Source: Gammaproteobacteria bacterium (GTDB taxonomy: Bacteria > Pseudomonadota > Gammaproteobacteria > DRLM01). Taken from it: a stretch of 5,356 nt of DNA. The stretch's first letter is position 1. Each line of letters starts with the position of its first letter. A program made the translations under genes and the position numbers. Under the pieces are notes generated by a model. It was given only the letters and a program-made list of their open reading frames with translations. It did not search any database and was not told the origin of the DNA. Positions 1 through 5,356 of the stretch are shown here, one piece after another. The stretch lies in the NCBI GenBank assembly GCA_015490395.1, contig WFXX01000043.1:1-5356 (forward strand), read 5' to 3'.

Positions 1-783
1 TCATTGTACCGCGCGACCCCGCCCCGACGCCTCTCCGCCCTCTAGGACGAGGTGGCCTGGCGGCACCTGCAAGGCCGCCAGGCGCCGGGCCAGGGTCTCG
101 GCCTCCTCGGGGTCGCGCAGGGGGCCTATCCGCACCCGGTGCAGCCCGTCGGGTCCGGGGGGGAGCCGGTGGACCCGGGCCGCGGGCAGCACCCGCAGCA
201 GGCGCAGGCGCAGCCGCTCGGCGCCCTCGGGCCGGGCGAAGGCTCCCACTTGCAGGTATAGTCCCTGGGGTCGGGGGGAAAGGGCCCGCACTTCCACCGG
301 GGCGGTGCCTCGCTCGACCATGCCCAGCTTCACCGCCGCAGCGTAGGACAGGTCGATGATGCGCCCTGGGACGAAGGGTCCCCGGTCGTTGATGCGCACC
401 ACCACCCGCCGGCCGTTCTCCAGGTTGGTCACCTCCACGTAGGAGGGAATGGGCAAGGTGCGGTGGGCGGCCGTCATGGCATACATATCGTAGGGCTCGC
501 CGCTGGAGGTGGGCCGGCCGTGGAACTTGGTCCCATACCAGGAAGCCAGGCCTCGAGCCACATAGCCCTCCGCGCTGGGCAGCACCCGGTAGCGCACCCC
601 ATCCACCTCGTAGAAGGGGGGGTTGGCATGGGGAATAGGGGGCTCGTCCCTGGGGACGGCGTCAGGTACCGCGGCCAGGTCCGGGGGTGGTCGCGCCGGA
701 GGGCCGTCAGCTACAGGCAGCATGCCACAGCTGGCGAGGAAGAGGGCGGCCAAGAGGAGGCCGGCGCGGGTGATCGCCGTCAC
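1..783 (-). CDS. rlpA: Septal ring lytic transglycosylase RlpA, lipoprotein with SPOR domain
   Basis: RlpA is an envelope lipoprotein; the Pseudomonas aeruginosa enzyme cuts denuded glycan strands (lacking stem peptides), and its SPOR domain takes it to such strands at division sites. The 260-residue product has a lipoprotein signal peptide with lipobox L16-A-S-C19 (Gly at +2), a proline-rich linker (about 22-57), a double-psi beta-barrel RlpA domain (about 77-167) with GLASWYG (78-84), TAAHRTLP (104-111) and RINDRGPF (130-137), and a C-terminal SPOR domain (about 172-248) with YLQVGAF and HRVRIGPL. H107 and D133 match the two catalytic residues known from P. aeruginosa RlpA, so activity is expected. 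The start codon is GTG, supported by GAGGA seven bases upstream, the signal peptide beginning at once, and a 10-base gap after mltB. The TGA occupies bases 1-3, so the gene is complete. In E. coli, RlpA activity has not been shown, so the role is inferred from Pseudomonas. Confidence 0.95.
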   Translation of the reverse strand: MTAITRAGLLLAALFLASCGMLPVADGPPARPPPDLAAVPDAVPRDEPPIPHANPPFYEVDGVRYRVLPSAEGYVARGLASWYGTKFHGRPTSSGEPYDMYAMTAAHRTLPIPSYVEVTNLENGRRVVVRINDRGPFVPGRIIDLSYAAAVKLGMVERGTAPVEVRALSPRPQGLYLQVGAFARPEGAERLRLRLLRVLPAARVHRLPPGPDGLHRVRIGPLRDPEEAETLARRLAALQVPPGHLVLEGGEASGRGRAVQ

Positions 784-790
784 GGCCCGG

Positions 791-795
791 TCCTC
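791..795 (-). promoter_or_regulatory. Ribosome binding site of rlpA, overlapping the mltB stop
   Basis: The minus strand reads TGAGGACCGGGCCGTG: GAGGA overlaps the mltB TGA and sits seven bases before a GTG codon. The spacing is close to ideal, and this decides the GTG start for rlpA over the later internal ATG codon at residue 21, which lies beyond the signal peptide and the lipobox cysteine. Confidence 0.75.
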
Positions 796-1786
796 AGCGG
801 GAGGCGGTGCGCCCCGTGCGCCGCTCGCGGATGGCCTCGGCCAGCTGGTGCACGGCCATGGCGTAGAGGGCGCTGTGGTTGTAACGGGTGATCACGTAGA
901 AGTTGCGCAGCCCCAACCAGTGCTCGGGACCTGCCTCTCCCTCCAGGGCCACCAGGGCGGCTCGAGCCTCCTCCGGCACGGGCGCAGTGGGCTCTACCCC
1001 GCGCCGGCGCAGCTCGGCTACCGTGAGCCGGGGCCGCAGCCCCAGCTTCACCAGGGGTGCGGGATCGCCCTGGACCCGGGCCGGCACCGCCACGGCACCG
1101 CCTCGCACCCAGCCATGACGGTGCAAGTAGTGGGCCACCGAGCCGATGGCGTCCTCGGTGTCCTCCCACAGATCCCGGCGTCCGTCGGCATCGAAGTCCA
1201 CCGCATAGTGGCGGTAGCTGCTGGGGATGAACTGGGCCTGCCCCATGGCCCCTGCGTAGGAGCCCTTGATCCGCAGGGGATCGAGGCCCTCCTCGCGGGT
1301 CAGCAGGAGGTACTGTTCTAGCTCGCGGGCGAAGAAGCGCGCCCGCGGAGGGTAGGCGAAAGCCAGGGTGCTCAGGGCATCCAGCACCCGCCAGCCGCCC
1401 CGGTGGCGGCCGTAGCGGCTCTCCACCCCCAAGATGGCGGTGACCACCTCGGGGGGGACGCCGTAGCGGCGCTCGGCCCGCTCCAGGACAGCGGCGTGCC
1501 GGTCCCAGAAGGCTACCCCTTCACGGATGCGGCCCTCCTGCACGAACAGGTCCCGATAACGGTGCCAGGGCAGGCTCTCGGCGGGACGGGCGATGGCCTC
1601 CAGGATGCGCCGCTGCAGCCTCGCCTCGGCAAAGAGCTGCTCGAGCTCCTCCCGCGCGAAGCCGTGCCGCTGCACCATGCGCTCCACGAAGGCCCGTACC
1701 GCATCCCGGGGCAGGGGCTCGCCGGCGGCGGCCAGGGGGACCAGCGCCAGAAGAAGGGCGGGGGCGAGGCGGCGGAGCAGGCCCAT
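794..1786 (-). CDS. mltB: Membrane-bound/periplasmic lytic transglycosylase B (MltB, GH103)
   Basis: MltB cleaves the MurNAc-GlcNAc bond of peptidoglycan, forming 1,6-anhydroMurNAc ends, and works in the periplasm. The product has 330 residues: a signal peptide (about 1-21, basic MGLLRR, then a leucine/alanine core, with AAA|GE as a likely cleavage site) and a GH103 catalytic domain from about residue 28 to the end. Motifs include ILGVESRYG (118-126) with the expected catalytic Glu122, equivalent to E. coli Glu162 by motif; GAMGQAQFIPSSY (179-191); DFDADGRRDLWE (197-208), which resembles the calcium-binding EF-hand loop of Slt35; and NFYVITRYNHS (295-305). There is no cysteine at all, so no lipobox: unlike E. 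coli MltB this form should be soluble. The start was set at the ATG within TGATG, because the frame stays open 197 more codons upstream but only inside rodA, and the signal peptide begins here. Only a poor Shine-Dalgarno is visible, suggesting coupling to rodA translation. Confidence 0.95.
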   Translation of the reverse strand: MGLLRRLAPALLLALVPLAAAGEPLPRDAVRAFVERMVQRHGFAREELEQLFAEARLQRRILEAIARPAESLPWHRYRDLFVQEGRIREGVAFWDRHAAVLERAERRYGVPPEVVTAILGVESRYGRHRGGWRVLDALSTLAFAYPPRARFFARELEQYLLLTREEGLDPLRIKGSYAGAMGQAQFIPSSYRHYAVDFDADGRRDLWEDTEDAIGSVAHYLHRHGWVRGGAVAVPARVQGDPAPLVKLGLRPRLTVAELRRRGVEPTAPVPEEARAALVALEGEAGPEHWLGLRNFYVITRYNHSALYAMAVHQLAEAIRERRTGRTASR

Positions 1787-1788
1787 CA
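1784..1788 (-). other. TGATG overlap of rodA stop and mltB start
   Basis: The rodA TGA (1788-1786) shares its A with the mltB ATG (1786-1784). The preceding minus-strand bases CTGCTCTCGGGC hold no good Shine-Dalgarno match, so initiation of mltB probably depends on ribosomes finishing rodA. This is inference from sequence. Confidence 0.75.
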
Positions 1789-2904
1789 GCCCGAGAGCAG
1801 CTTGCGGTGGGTGTGCACGGACATGAGCATACCGAAGGCGGCCATCATGGTCACCAGGGAGGTGCCCCCGTAGCTGATCAGGGGCAGCGGCAGGCCCACC
1901 ACCGGCAGCAGCCCGGTGACCATGCCGATGTTGACGAAGACGTAGACGAAGAAGGTTAGCACCAGGCTGCCGCACAGCAGACGGGTGAAGGTGCTCTGGG
2001 CCTGGATGGCGATGGCCAGACCTCGAATGACCACGAACAGGTACAAGGCTAGCAGCAGGAGGATCCCGATGAGCCCGAACTCCTCGCCGAGGACGGCGAA
2101 GATGAAGTCGGTGGAGCGCTCGGGCAGGAACTCCAGATGGGCCTGGGTGCCGTTGAGCCAGCCCTTGCCGAACAGACCCCCGGAGCCGAGGGCGATCTTG
2201 GACTGGATAATGTGGTAGCCGGCTCCCAAGGGGTCGCTCTCGGGGTCCAGGAAGGTGAGCACCCGCTGGCGCTGGTAGTCGCGCAGGAAGTGCCAGAGCA
2301 CCGGCGCCGAGGCCAGCCCCCCCAGGGCGGTCAGCCCCACCAGGCGCCAGGAGATGCCCGCCAGCAGGAGCACGCACAGACCCGAGGAGCCTACCAGCAG
2401 GGCCGTGCCCAGGTCGGGCTGCAGGGCGATGAGCACCACCGGGACGGCCACCAGGAGGAGGCTGATCGCCAGGGCCCGCGGGCCGGGGGGCAGGGGCCGT
2501 GCGGCCAGGTGGCGGGCCAGCATCAGGGGCACGGCCAGCTTCATCAGCTCCGAGGGTTGGAAGCGCATGATCCCCAGGTCGAGCCAGCGCTGGGCCCCCT
2601 TGCCCTCGTCACCTACCCAGAGCACGGCCAGCAGTAGCCCCAGCCCCAACCCGTAGGCCCAGGGTGCCCAGCGCTCCAGGTGGTGTGGGGGCAGCTGGGC
2701 CAGGGCCAGCAGCGCGGCGAAGCCCACCCCCAGGCGCAGGAGCTGACGCTCGACCAAGTCCGGGTCCTGGCCCCCGGCGCTATAGAGCACCAGCAAGCCA
2801 ATGCCGGCGAGCAGGCACAGGGCCACCAGGAGCGGCAGGTCCAGGTGCAGCTCCCGAGCCAGGGAGCCCCCGCGGGCCCGCTCCCAGGGGGCGCTGCGCC
2901 TCAT
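1786..2904 (-). CDS. mrdB: Peptidoglycan glycosyltransferase RodA (SEDS family)
   Basis: RodA is the integral-membrane SEDS enzyme that polymerises lipid II into glycan strands for side-wall growth and pairs with PBP2. The 372-residue protein is close to the 370 of E. coli RodA and resembles it along nearly its full length from memory. Visible landmarks are a short cytoplasmic N-terminus (1-20), about ten hydrophobic segments, GAQRWLDLG (103-111) followed by RFQPSELMK (114-122), QPDLGTA (162-168), DPESDPLGAGYHIIQSKIA (220-238) in the large periplasmic loop, FLPERSTDFIFAVLGEE (259-275), and the C-terminal block PLPLISYGGTSL (339-350) ending in HTHRKLL. D266 in STDFIF is, as I recall, the aspartate shown to be essential in RodA proteins. 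The HTHRK tail and mrdA neighbour favour RodA over the division paralogue FtsW. The ATG overlaps the mrdA stop (ATGA) and has a strong GGGGAGAGG ribosome binding site; the stop shares one base with mltB. Confidence 0.97.
   Translation of the reverse strand: MRRSAPWERARGGSLARELHLDLPLLVALCLLAGIGLLVLYSAGGQDPDLVERQLLRLGVGFAALLALAQLPPHHLERWAPWAYGLGLGLLLAVLWVGDEGKGAQRWLDLGIMRFQPSELMKLAVPLMLARHLAARPLPPGPRALAISLLLVAVPVVLIALQPDLGTALLVGSSGLCVLLLAGISWRLVGLTALGGLASAPVLWHFLRDYQRQRVLTFLDPESDPLGAGYHIIQSKIALGSGGLFGKGWLNGTQAHLEFLPERSTDFIFAVLGEEFGLIGILLLLALYLFVVIRGLAIAIQAQSTFTRLLCGSLVLTFFVYVFVNIGMVTGLLPVVGLPLPLISYGGTSLVTMMAAFGMLMSVHTHRKLLSG
2901..2904 (-). other. ATGA overlap of mrdA stop and rodA start
   Basis: The rodA ATG (2904-2902) overlaps the mrdA TGA (2903-2901) by the classic four-base ATGA. 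Such overlaps commonly go with translational coupling, which would keep the PBP2 transpeptidase and RodA glycosyltransferase, working as a pair, in similar amounts. Confidence 0.85.
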
Positions 2905-4856
2905 TGCCTCTCCCCCCGGGCTCGATCCGGGATCGGGAGCAGGCCCTCCCGCTCTAGGTGGCGGTCGATGACTGCCCGGGCCACCGGGCCGGCCACCCGC
3001 CCGCCGCTGCCGCCGTTCTCCACCACCACGGCCACGGCGATGCGGGGCCGCTCCACGGGAGCGAAGGCGATGAACAGGGCGTGGTCCCGCAACCGCTCGG
3101 CGATCTCCTCGGGCTTGTATTGGTACTCCTCGTCCTGGGGTAGGCCGAAGACCTGAGCGGTGCCGGTCTTGCCCGCCATGCGGTAGCGTAGCCCCTCGGC
3201 TAGGCCGTGGGCGGTGCCCTGGGGGTTGCGGATCACCGCCTCCATGGAGGCGATGACCTGTTGCCAGTGGGTCTCCGAGATCCCGGTGACCCGGCCGGCG
3301 GGCTCGGGGTCCAGCACCGACAGCCCGCCGCCTGGTCGGCGGGTGGCCAGCAGCAAGCGAGGCCGGTGCACCAAGCCGCGGGCGGCCAGCACCGCCGTGG
3401 CCTGAGCCAGCTGCAGGGGCGTGGTCAGCAGATAGCCTTGGCCGATGCCGGCGATGAGGGTCTCGCCGGGGAACCAGGGCTCGCCCTTGACCCGCCGCTT
3501 CCAGGCCCGGGTAGGGAGCAGCCCCGAGGCCTCCCCGGGCAGATCCACCCCGGTGGGGCGGCCGAAGCCGAAGCGGGCCAGGAAGGCGCTCATGCGGTCG
3601 ATGCCGAGGTTGTAGGCCAGGTCGTAGAAATACACGTCACAAGAGTGCAGCATGGCCCGTCGCAGGTTCATGCTCCCGTGGCCGGTACGCTTCCAATCCC
3701 GATACCGGCGCTGGCTGCCCTCGAGCACGTACCAGCCTGGGCAGTAGACCCGGGTGGCCGCGGTGACCACCCCGTGGACCAGCCCGGCCAGGCCTAGGAA
3801 GGGCTTGAGGGTGGAGCCGGGCGGGTAGTTCCCCTGCAGGGCGCGATCGAAGAGGGGCTTGTCCGGATCTTCGCGCAGGGCCCGGTAGGCCTCGGGGTCA
3901 ATGCCTCCGACAAAGAGGTTGGGGTCATAGGCCGGGGTGCTCACCAGGGCCAGCACCTCCCCGTTGCGGGGGTCGATGGCCACCACCGCCCCCCGGCGTC
4001 CGGCCAGGGCCTCTTGGGCCGTGCGCTGCAGCGCCACGTCGATGGTCAGGTACAGGTCCTCCCCCGGCACCGGGGGCTTGCGGGCCAGCACCCGCAGGAC
4101 GCGGCCGAGCGCGTTGGTCTCCACTTGGTCATAGCCCACCCGGCCGTGGAGGAGGGTCTCGTAGTACTTCTCCACCCCGGCCTTGCCCACGTGGGAGGTG
4201 CCCTGGTAGGCAGCCTCATCCAAGCGGGCAAGCTCCGCCTCGCTGATGCGCCCGACGTAGCCCACCGCCCGCACCGTCAGGGGCCCCAGGGGATAGCTAC
4301 GCATGAGCCGGGCGCGGATGTCCACGCCTGGGAAGCGGTGCCGCTCCACGGCGAAGCGGGCCACCTCCTCCTCGCTCAGGCGCAGCCGCAAAGGGATGGC
4401 CGCGAAGGGCCGCCGGCGGGCCAGCCGACGTCGGAAGCGCTCCAGGTCCGCCTCGCTCAGCCGCACCACCCGCCCCAGGGCTCGGAGGGTGGCCTCCAGG
4501 TCACCGGTCTGCTCGGGCACCACCTCCAGGCTGAAGGTGGGCACGTTCTGGGCCAGCAGCACCCCGTGGCGGTCGTAGATGAGGCCCCGCGTGGGGGGCA
4601 CGGGCACCAGGTCCACCCGGTTCTTGTCCGAGAGCGTGGCGTAGTGCTCGTGGGCCAGCACCTGGAGGTAAATGAGACGCCCCAGCAGCACCGCGGTCAG
4701 CAGCAGGATGACCACCAGGGCGCCCACAGCCCGGGTGGTGAACAGATGCGTCTCGCGTAGGTGGTCGCGCAAGGGTGTGCGGGGGCGCAAGGGGTCGGGG
4801 ACAGGCCGGCCCCGCAGCCGCCGCGCCAGCGCCGACCAGAGCCGCTTCCCGGCCAT
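2901..4856 (-). CDS. mrdA: Penicillin-binding protein 2 (elongasome transpeptidase)
   Basis: PBP2 is the monofunctional class B transpeptidase that crosslinks peptidoglycan during cell elongation, acting in the periplasm as partner of RodA. The 651-residue protein has a basic cytoplasmic tail (1-42), one membrane anchor (about 43-66), a non-catalytic pedestal region starting with the RGLIYDRHG motif (90-98), and a transpeptidase domain (about 285-632). The catalytic motifs are present: SxxK as S348-T-L-K351 with the nucleophile S348, SxD as S405-C-D407 (aspartate instead of the SxN of other PBPs, usual for PBP2), and KTG at 563-565 in KTGTAQVFG. The length is slightly above the 633 residues of E. 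coli PBP2. C372, D387, H393 and C406 have the spacing of a zinc site reported in Acinetobacter PBP2. The ATG follows the mreD stop by one base (TGAGATG), with GGTGAG upstream as a moderate ribosome binding site; the TGA overlaps the rodA start by four bases. PBP3/FtsI is excluded by close PBP2 features and by the rodA neighbour. Confidence 0.97.
   Translation of the reverse strand: MAGKRLWSALARRLRGRPVPDPLRPRTPLRDHLRETHLFTTRAVGALVVILLLTAVLLGRLIYLQVLAHEHYATLSDKNRVDLVPVPPTRGLIYDRHGVLLAQNVPTFSLEVVPEQTGDLEATLRALGRVVRLSEADLERFRRRLARRRPFAAIPLRLRLSEEEVARFAVERHRFPGVDIRARLMRSYPLGPLTVRAVGYVGRISEAELARLDEAAYQGTSHVGKAGVEKYYETLLHGRVGYDQVETNALGRVLRVLARKPPVPGEDLYLTIDVALQRTAQEALAGRRGAVVAIDPRNGEVLALVSTPAYDPNLFVGGIDPEAYRALREDPDKPLFDRALQGNYPPGSTLKPFLGLAGLVHGVVTAATRVYCPGWYVLEGSQRRYRDWKRTGHGSMNLRRAMLHSCDVYFYDLAYNLGIDRMSAFLARFGFGRPTGVDLPGEASGLLPTRAWKRRVKGEPWFPGETLIAGIGQGYLLTTPLQLAQATAVLAARGLVHRPRLLLATRRPGGGLSVLDPEPAGRVTGISETHWQQVIASMEAVIRNPQGTAHGLAEGLRYRMAGKTGTAQVFGLPQDEEYQYKPEEIAERLRDHALFIAFAPVERPRIAVAVVVENGGSGGRVAGPVARAVIDRHLEREGLLPIPDRARGERQ
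2907..2917 (-). promoter_or_regulatory. Ribosome binding site of rodA
   Basis: On the minus strand GGGGGGAGAGG precedes the rodA ATG by two bases (CA), with the GGAG core about seven bases away. It is the most purine-rich ribosome binding site in the window and fixes the rodA start at the ATGA overlap. Confidence 0.7.
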
Positions 4857-4860
4857 CTCA
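4854..4860 (-). other. mreD stop / mrdA start junction (TGAGATG)
   Basis: The TGA of mreD (4860-4858) and the ATG of mrdA (4856-4854) are separated by a single base. The GGTGAG upstream lies inside the last mreD codons and can serve as the ribosome binding site. The arrangement implies co-transcription and probably translational coupling of the scaffold protein with the PBP2 gene. Confidence 0.8.
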
Positions 4861-5346
4861 GCTCACCCGGAAGCGCCGGCGCAGGGCCCGCAGCAGCAGG
4901 AACAGGGGTGGCCAGAGGAGGGCGCTGGTGGCCGCGGGCAGCCAGTAGGCCCAGGCCGGGCGGGCCTGGCCCAGGATGCCCTGCACCCAGAGCACCAGCA
5001 GCTGCTGCAGGGCCACCAGCACCAGCACGCTGAGGGCCTGCTGCCACAAGGGGAAGAGACGCAGCCGCCGGTGGAGCTTGAGCGTCAGGTAGGCCACCAC
5101 CGCCAGGCCCAGGGCGTACTGCCCCAGCAATGCCCCGCGCAGTACATCCTGGAATAGGCCAGCCAGCCAACCCACCGCCACCCCTACCCGCTGGGGCACG
5201 GCCAGGCACCAGTAGATGAGCACCAGCGCGGTCCACTCCGGGCGCAGCCAGGCCCACTCCCGGGGCATGGGCATTACGGTCAGCAAGTACGCCGCCATGA
5301 AGCTGAGCAGGATCACCCAGCCGCCGTGGTGGCGCGGCAGGGGCAT
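4858..5346 (-). CDS. mreD: Rod shape-determining protein MreD
   Basis: MreD is a small inner-membrane protein of the Rod complex (elongasome), where it works with MreC to connect MreB filaments to the RodA-PBP2 synthase. The 162-residue product matches the family's usual size and is almost entirely hydrophobic, with likely membrane segments near residues 10-28, 38-55, 57-88, 103-125 and 133-153. Family-like features are the RPEW motif (35-38), followed by a hydrophobic stretch, and the glycine-rich segment around G59-W60, G63, D67, G71 and G75, which resembles the conserved WxxGLxxDxxxGxxLG pattern. It ends in a basic tail (residues 153-160, RALRRRFR), expected on the cytoplasmic side. The ATG start lies three bases after a putative mreC stop; the ribosome binding site falls outside the window. 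Its TGA is one base from the mrdA start. MreD sequences are weakly conserved, so the call rests on motif, topology and position together. Confidence 0.9.
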   Translation of the reverse strand: MPLPRHHGGWVILLSFMAAYLLTVMPMPREWAWLRPEWTALVLIYWCLAVPQRVGVAVGWLAGLFQDVLRGALLGQYALGLAVVAYLTLKLHRRLRLFPLWQQALSVLVLVALQQLLVLWVQGILGQARPAWAYWLPAATSALLWPPLFLLLRALRRRFRVS

Positions 5347-5349
5347 GGC

Positions 5350-5356
5350 TCAGGGG
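5350..5356 (-). CDS. mreC: Possible last codons of mreC (partial)
   Basis: Reading the minus strand from the window edge gives C-CCC-TGA, followed by GCC and the ATG of mreD. A stop codon three bases before mreD is what the end of mreC would look like, since mreC precedes mreD in nearly all mre operons, and a terminal proline fits the proline-rich tails common in MreC. Only two codons are visible, so the identity rests on gene order alone. Confidence 0.4.

Noticed and set aside
784..793. The mltB-rlpA gap as a possible promoter or terminator.
   Set aside because: It is only 10 bases long, contains part of the rlpA ribosome binding site, and has no hairpin or promoter elements.
1787..2377. 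The mltB frame stays open for 197 codons upstream, giving a 527-residue reading frame.
   Set aside because: The extension lies wholly inside rodA in another frame, is arginine/alanine/proline-rich without family likeness, and the MltB signal peptide begins at the internal ATG 1786. It is an effect of GC-rich codon use.
4014..4760. Long plus-strand open frame antisense to mrdA, 248 residues.
   Set aside because: It is a shadow of mrdA in GC-rich DNA: low-complexity composition rich in Gly, His, Gln and Pro, with no recognisable domain. The same holds for the plus-strand frames at 623-1321, 2137-2637 and 3207-3797.
4697..5257. Minus-strand open frame of 186 codons overlapping mreD and the start of mrdA.
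   Set aside because: It is alanine/glycine/proline-rich in an off frame, and mreD has clear family motifs and membrane segments over the same bases.
1..5356. A hidden defence system, mobile element, RNA gene or CRISPR array.
   Set aside because: Nearly every base is used by five conserved cell-wall genes in uniform composition and orientation. I saw no repeats, inverted ends, integrase, tRNA-like stretch or unexplained non-coding space.

Overview
The window is a piece of a bacterial chromosome, very GC-rich by eye, and coding from end to end on the minus strand. Read in the direction of transcription (right to left), it holds five complete genes for building and trimming the side-wall peptidoglycan: mreD, mrdA (PBP2), mrdB (rodA), mltB and rlpA. 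The first few bases on the transcription side look like the last codons of mreC. The protein sequences resemble gammaproteobacterial versions; RodA in particular matches the Escherichia coli protein along nearly its whole length, as I remember that sequence. A run joining mreD directly to the mrdA-mrdB-mltB-rlpA block is, to my knowledge, typical of Chromatiales/Ectothiorhodospiraceae-like Gammaproteobacteria, whereas Pseudomonas and E. coli keep mreBCD apart from it. The taxonomic guess is inference.

Layout, right to left: a putative mreC stop at the extreme right edge; mreD (5346-4858); 1 base; mrdA/PBP2 (4856-2901), overlapping rodA by 4 bases (ATGA); rodA (2904-1786), overlapping mltB by 1 base (TGATG); mltB (1786-794); a 10-base gap; rlpA (783-1), which starts with GTG behind a good Shine-Dalgarno sequence and ends with its stop codon exactly at base 1. 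No gap is long enough to hold a promoter or terminator in the usual form, so the genes almost certainly share an mRNA that begins upstream of the window, probably before mreB, and may continue past rlpA (dacA is the usual next gene in related operons).

How the genes work together: MreD is a membrane part of the Rod complex (elongasome), which MreB filaments organise. RodA is the SEDS glycosyltransferase that polymerises lipid II, and PBP2 is its partner transpeptidase that crosslinks the new strands. MltB and RlpA are lytic transglycosylases that cut glycan strands, so synthesis and cleavage enzymes are made together. All catalytic residues I could check are present and no gene is broken.

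I found no mobile element, CRISPR array, RNA gene or undescribed system. The most notable details are a probable zinc-site variant in PBP2 and a MltB that appears soluble rather than lipid-anchored.
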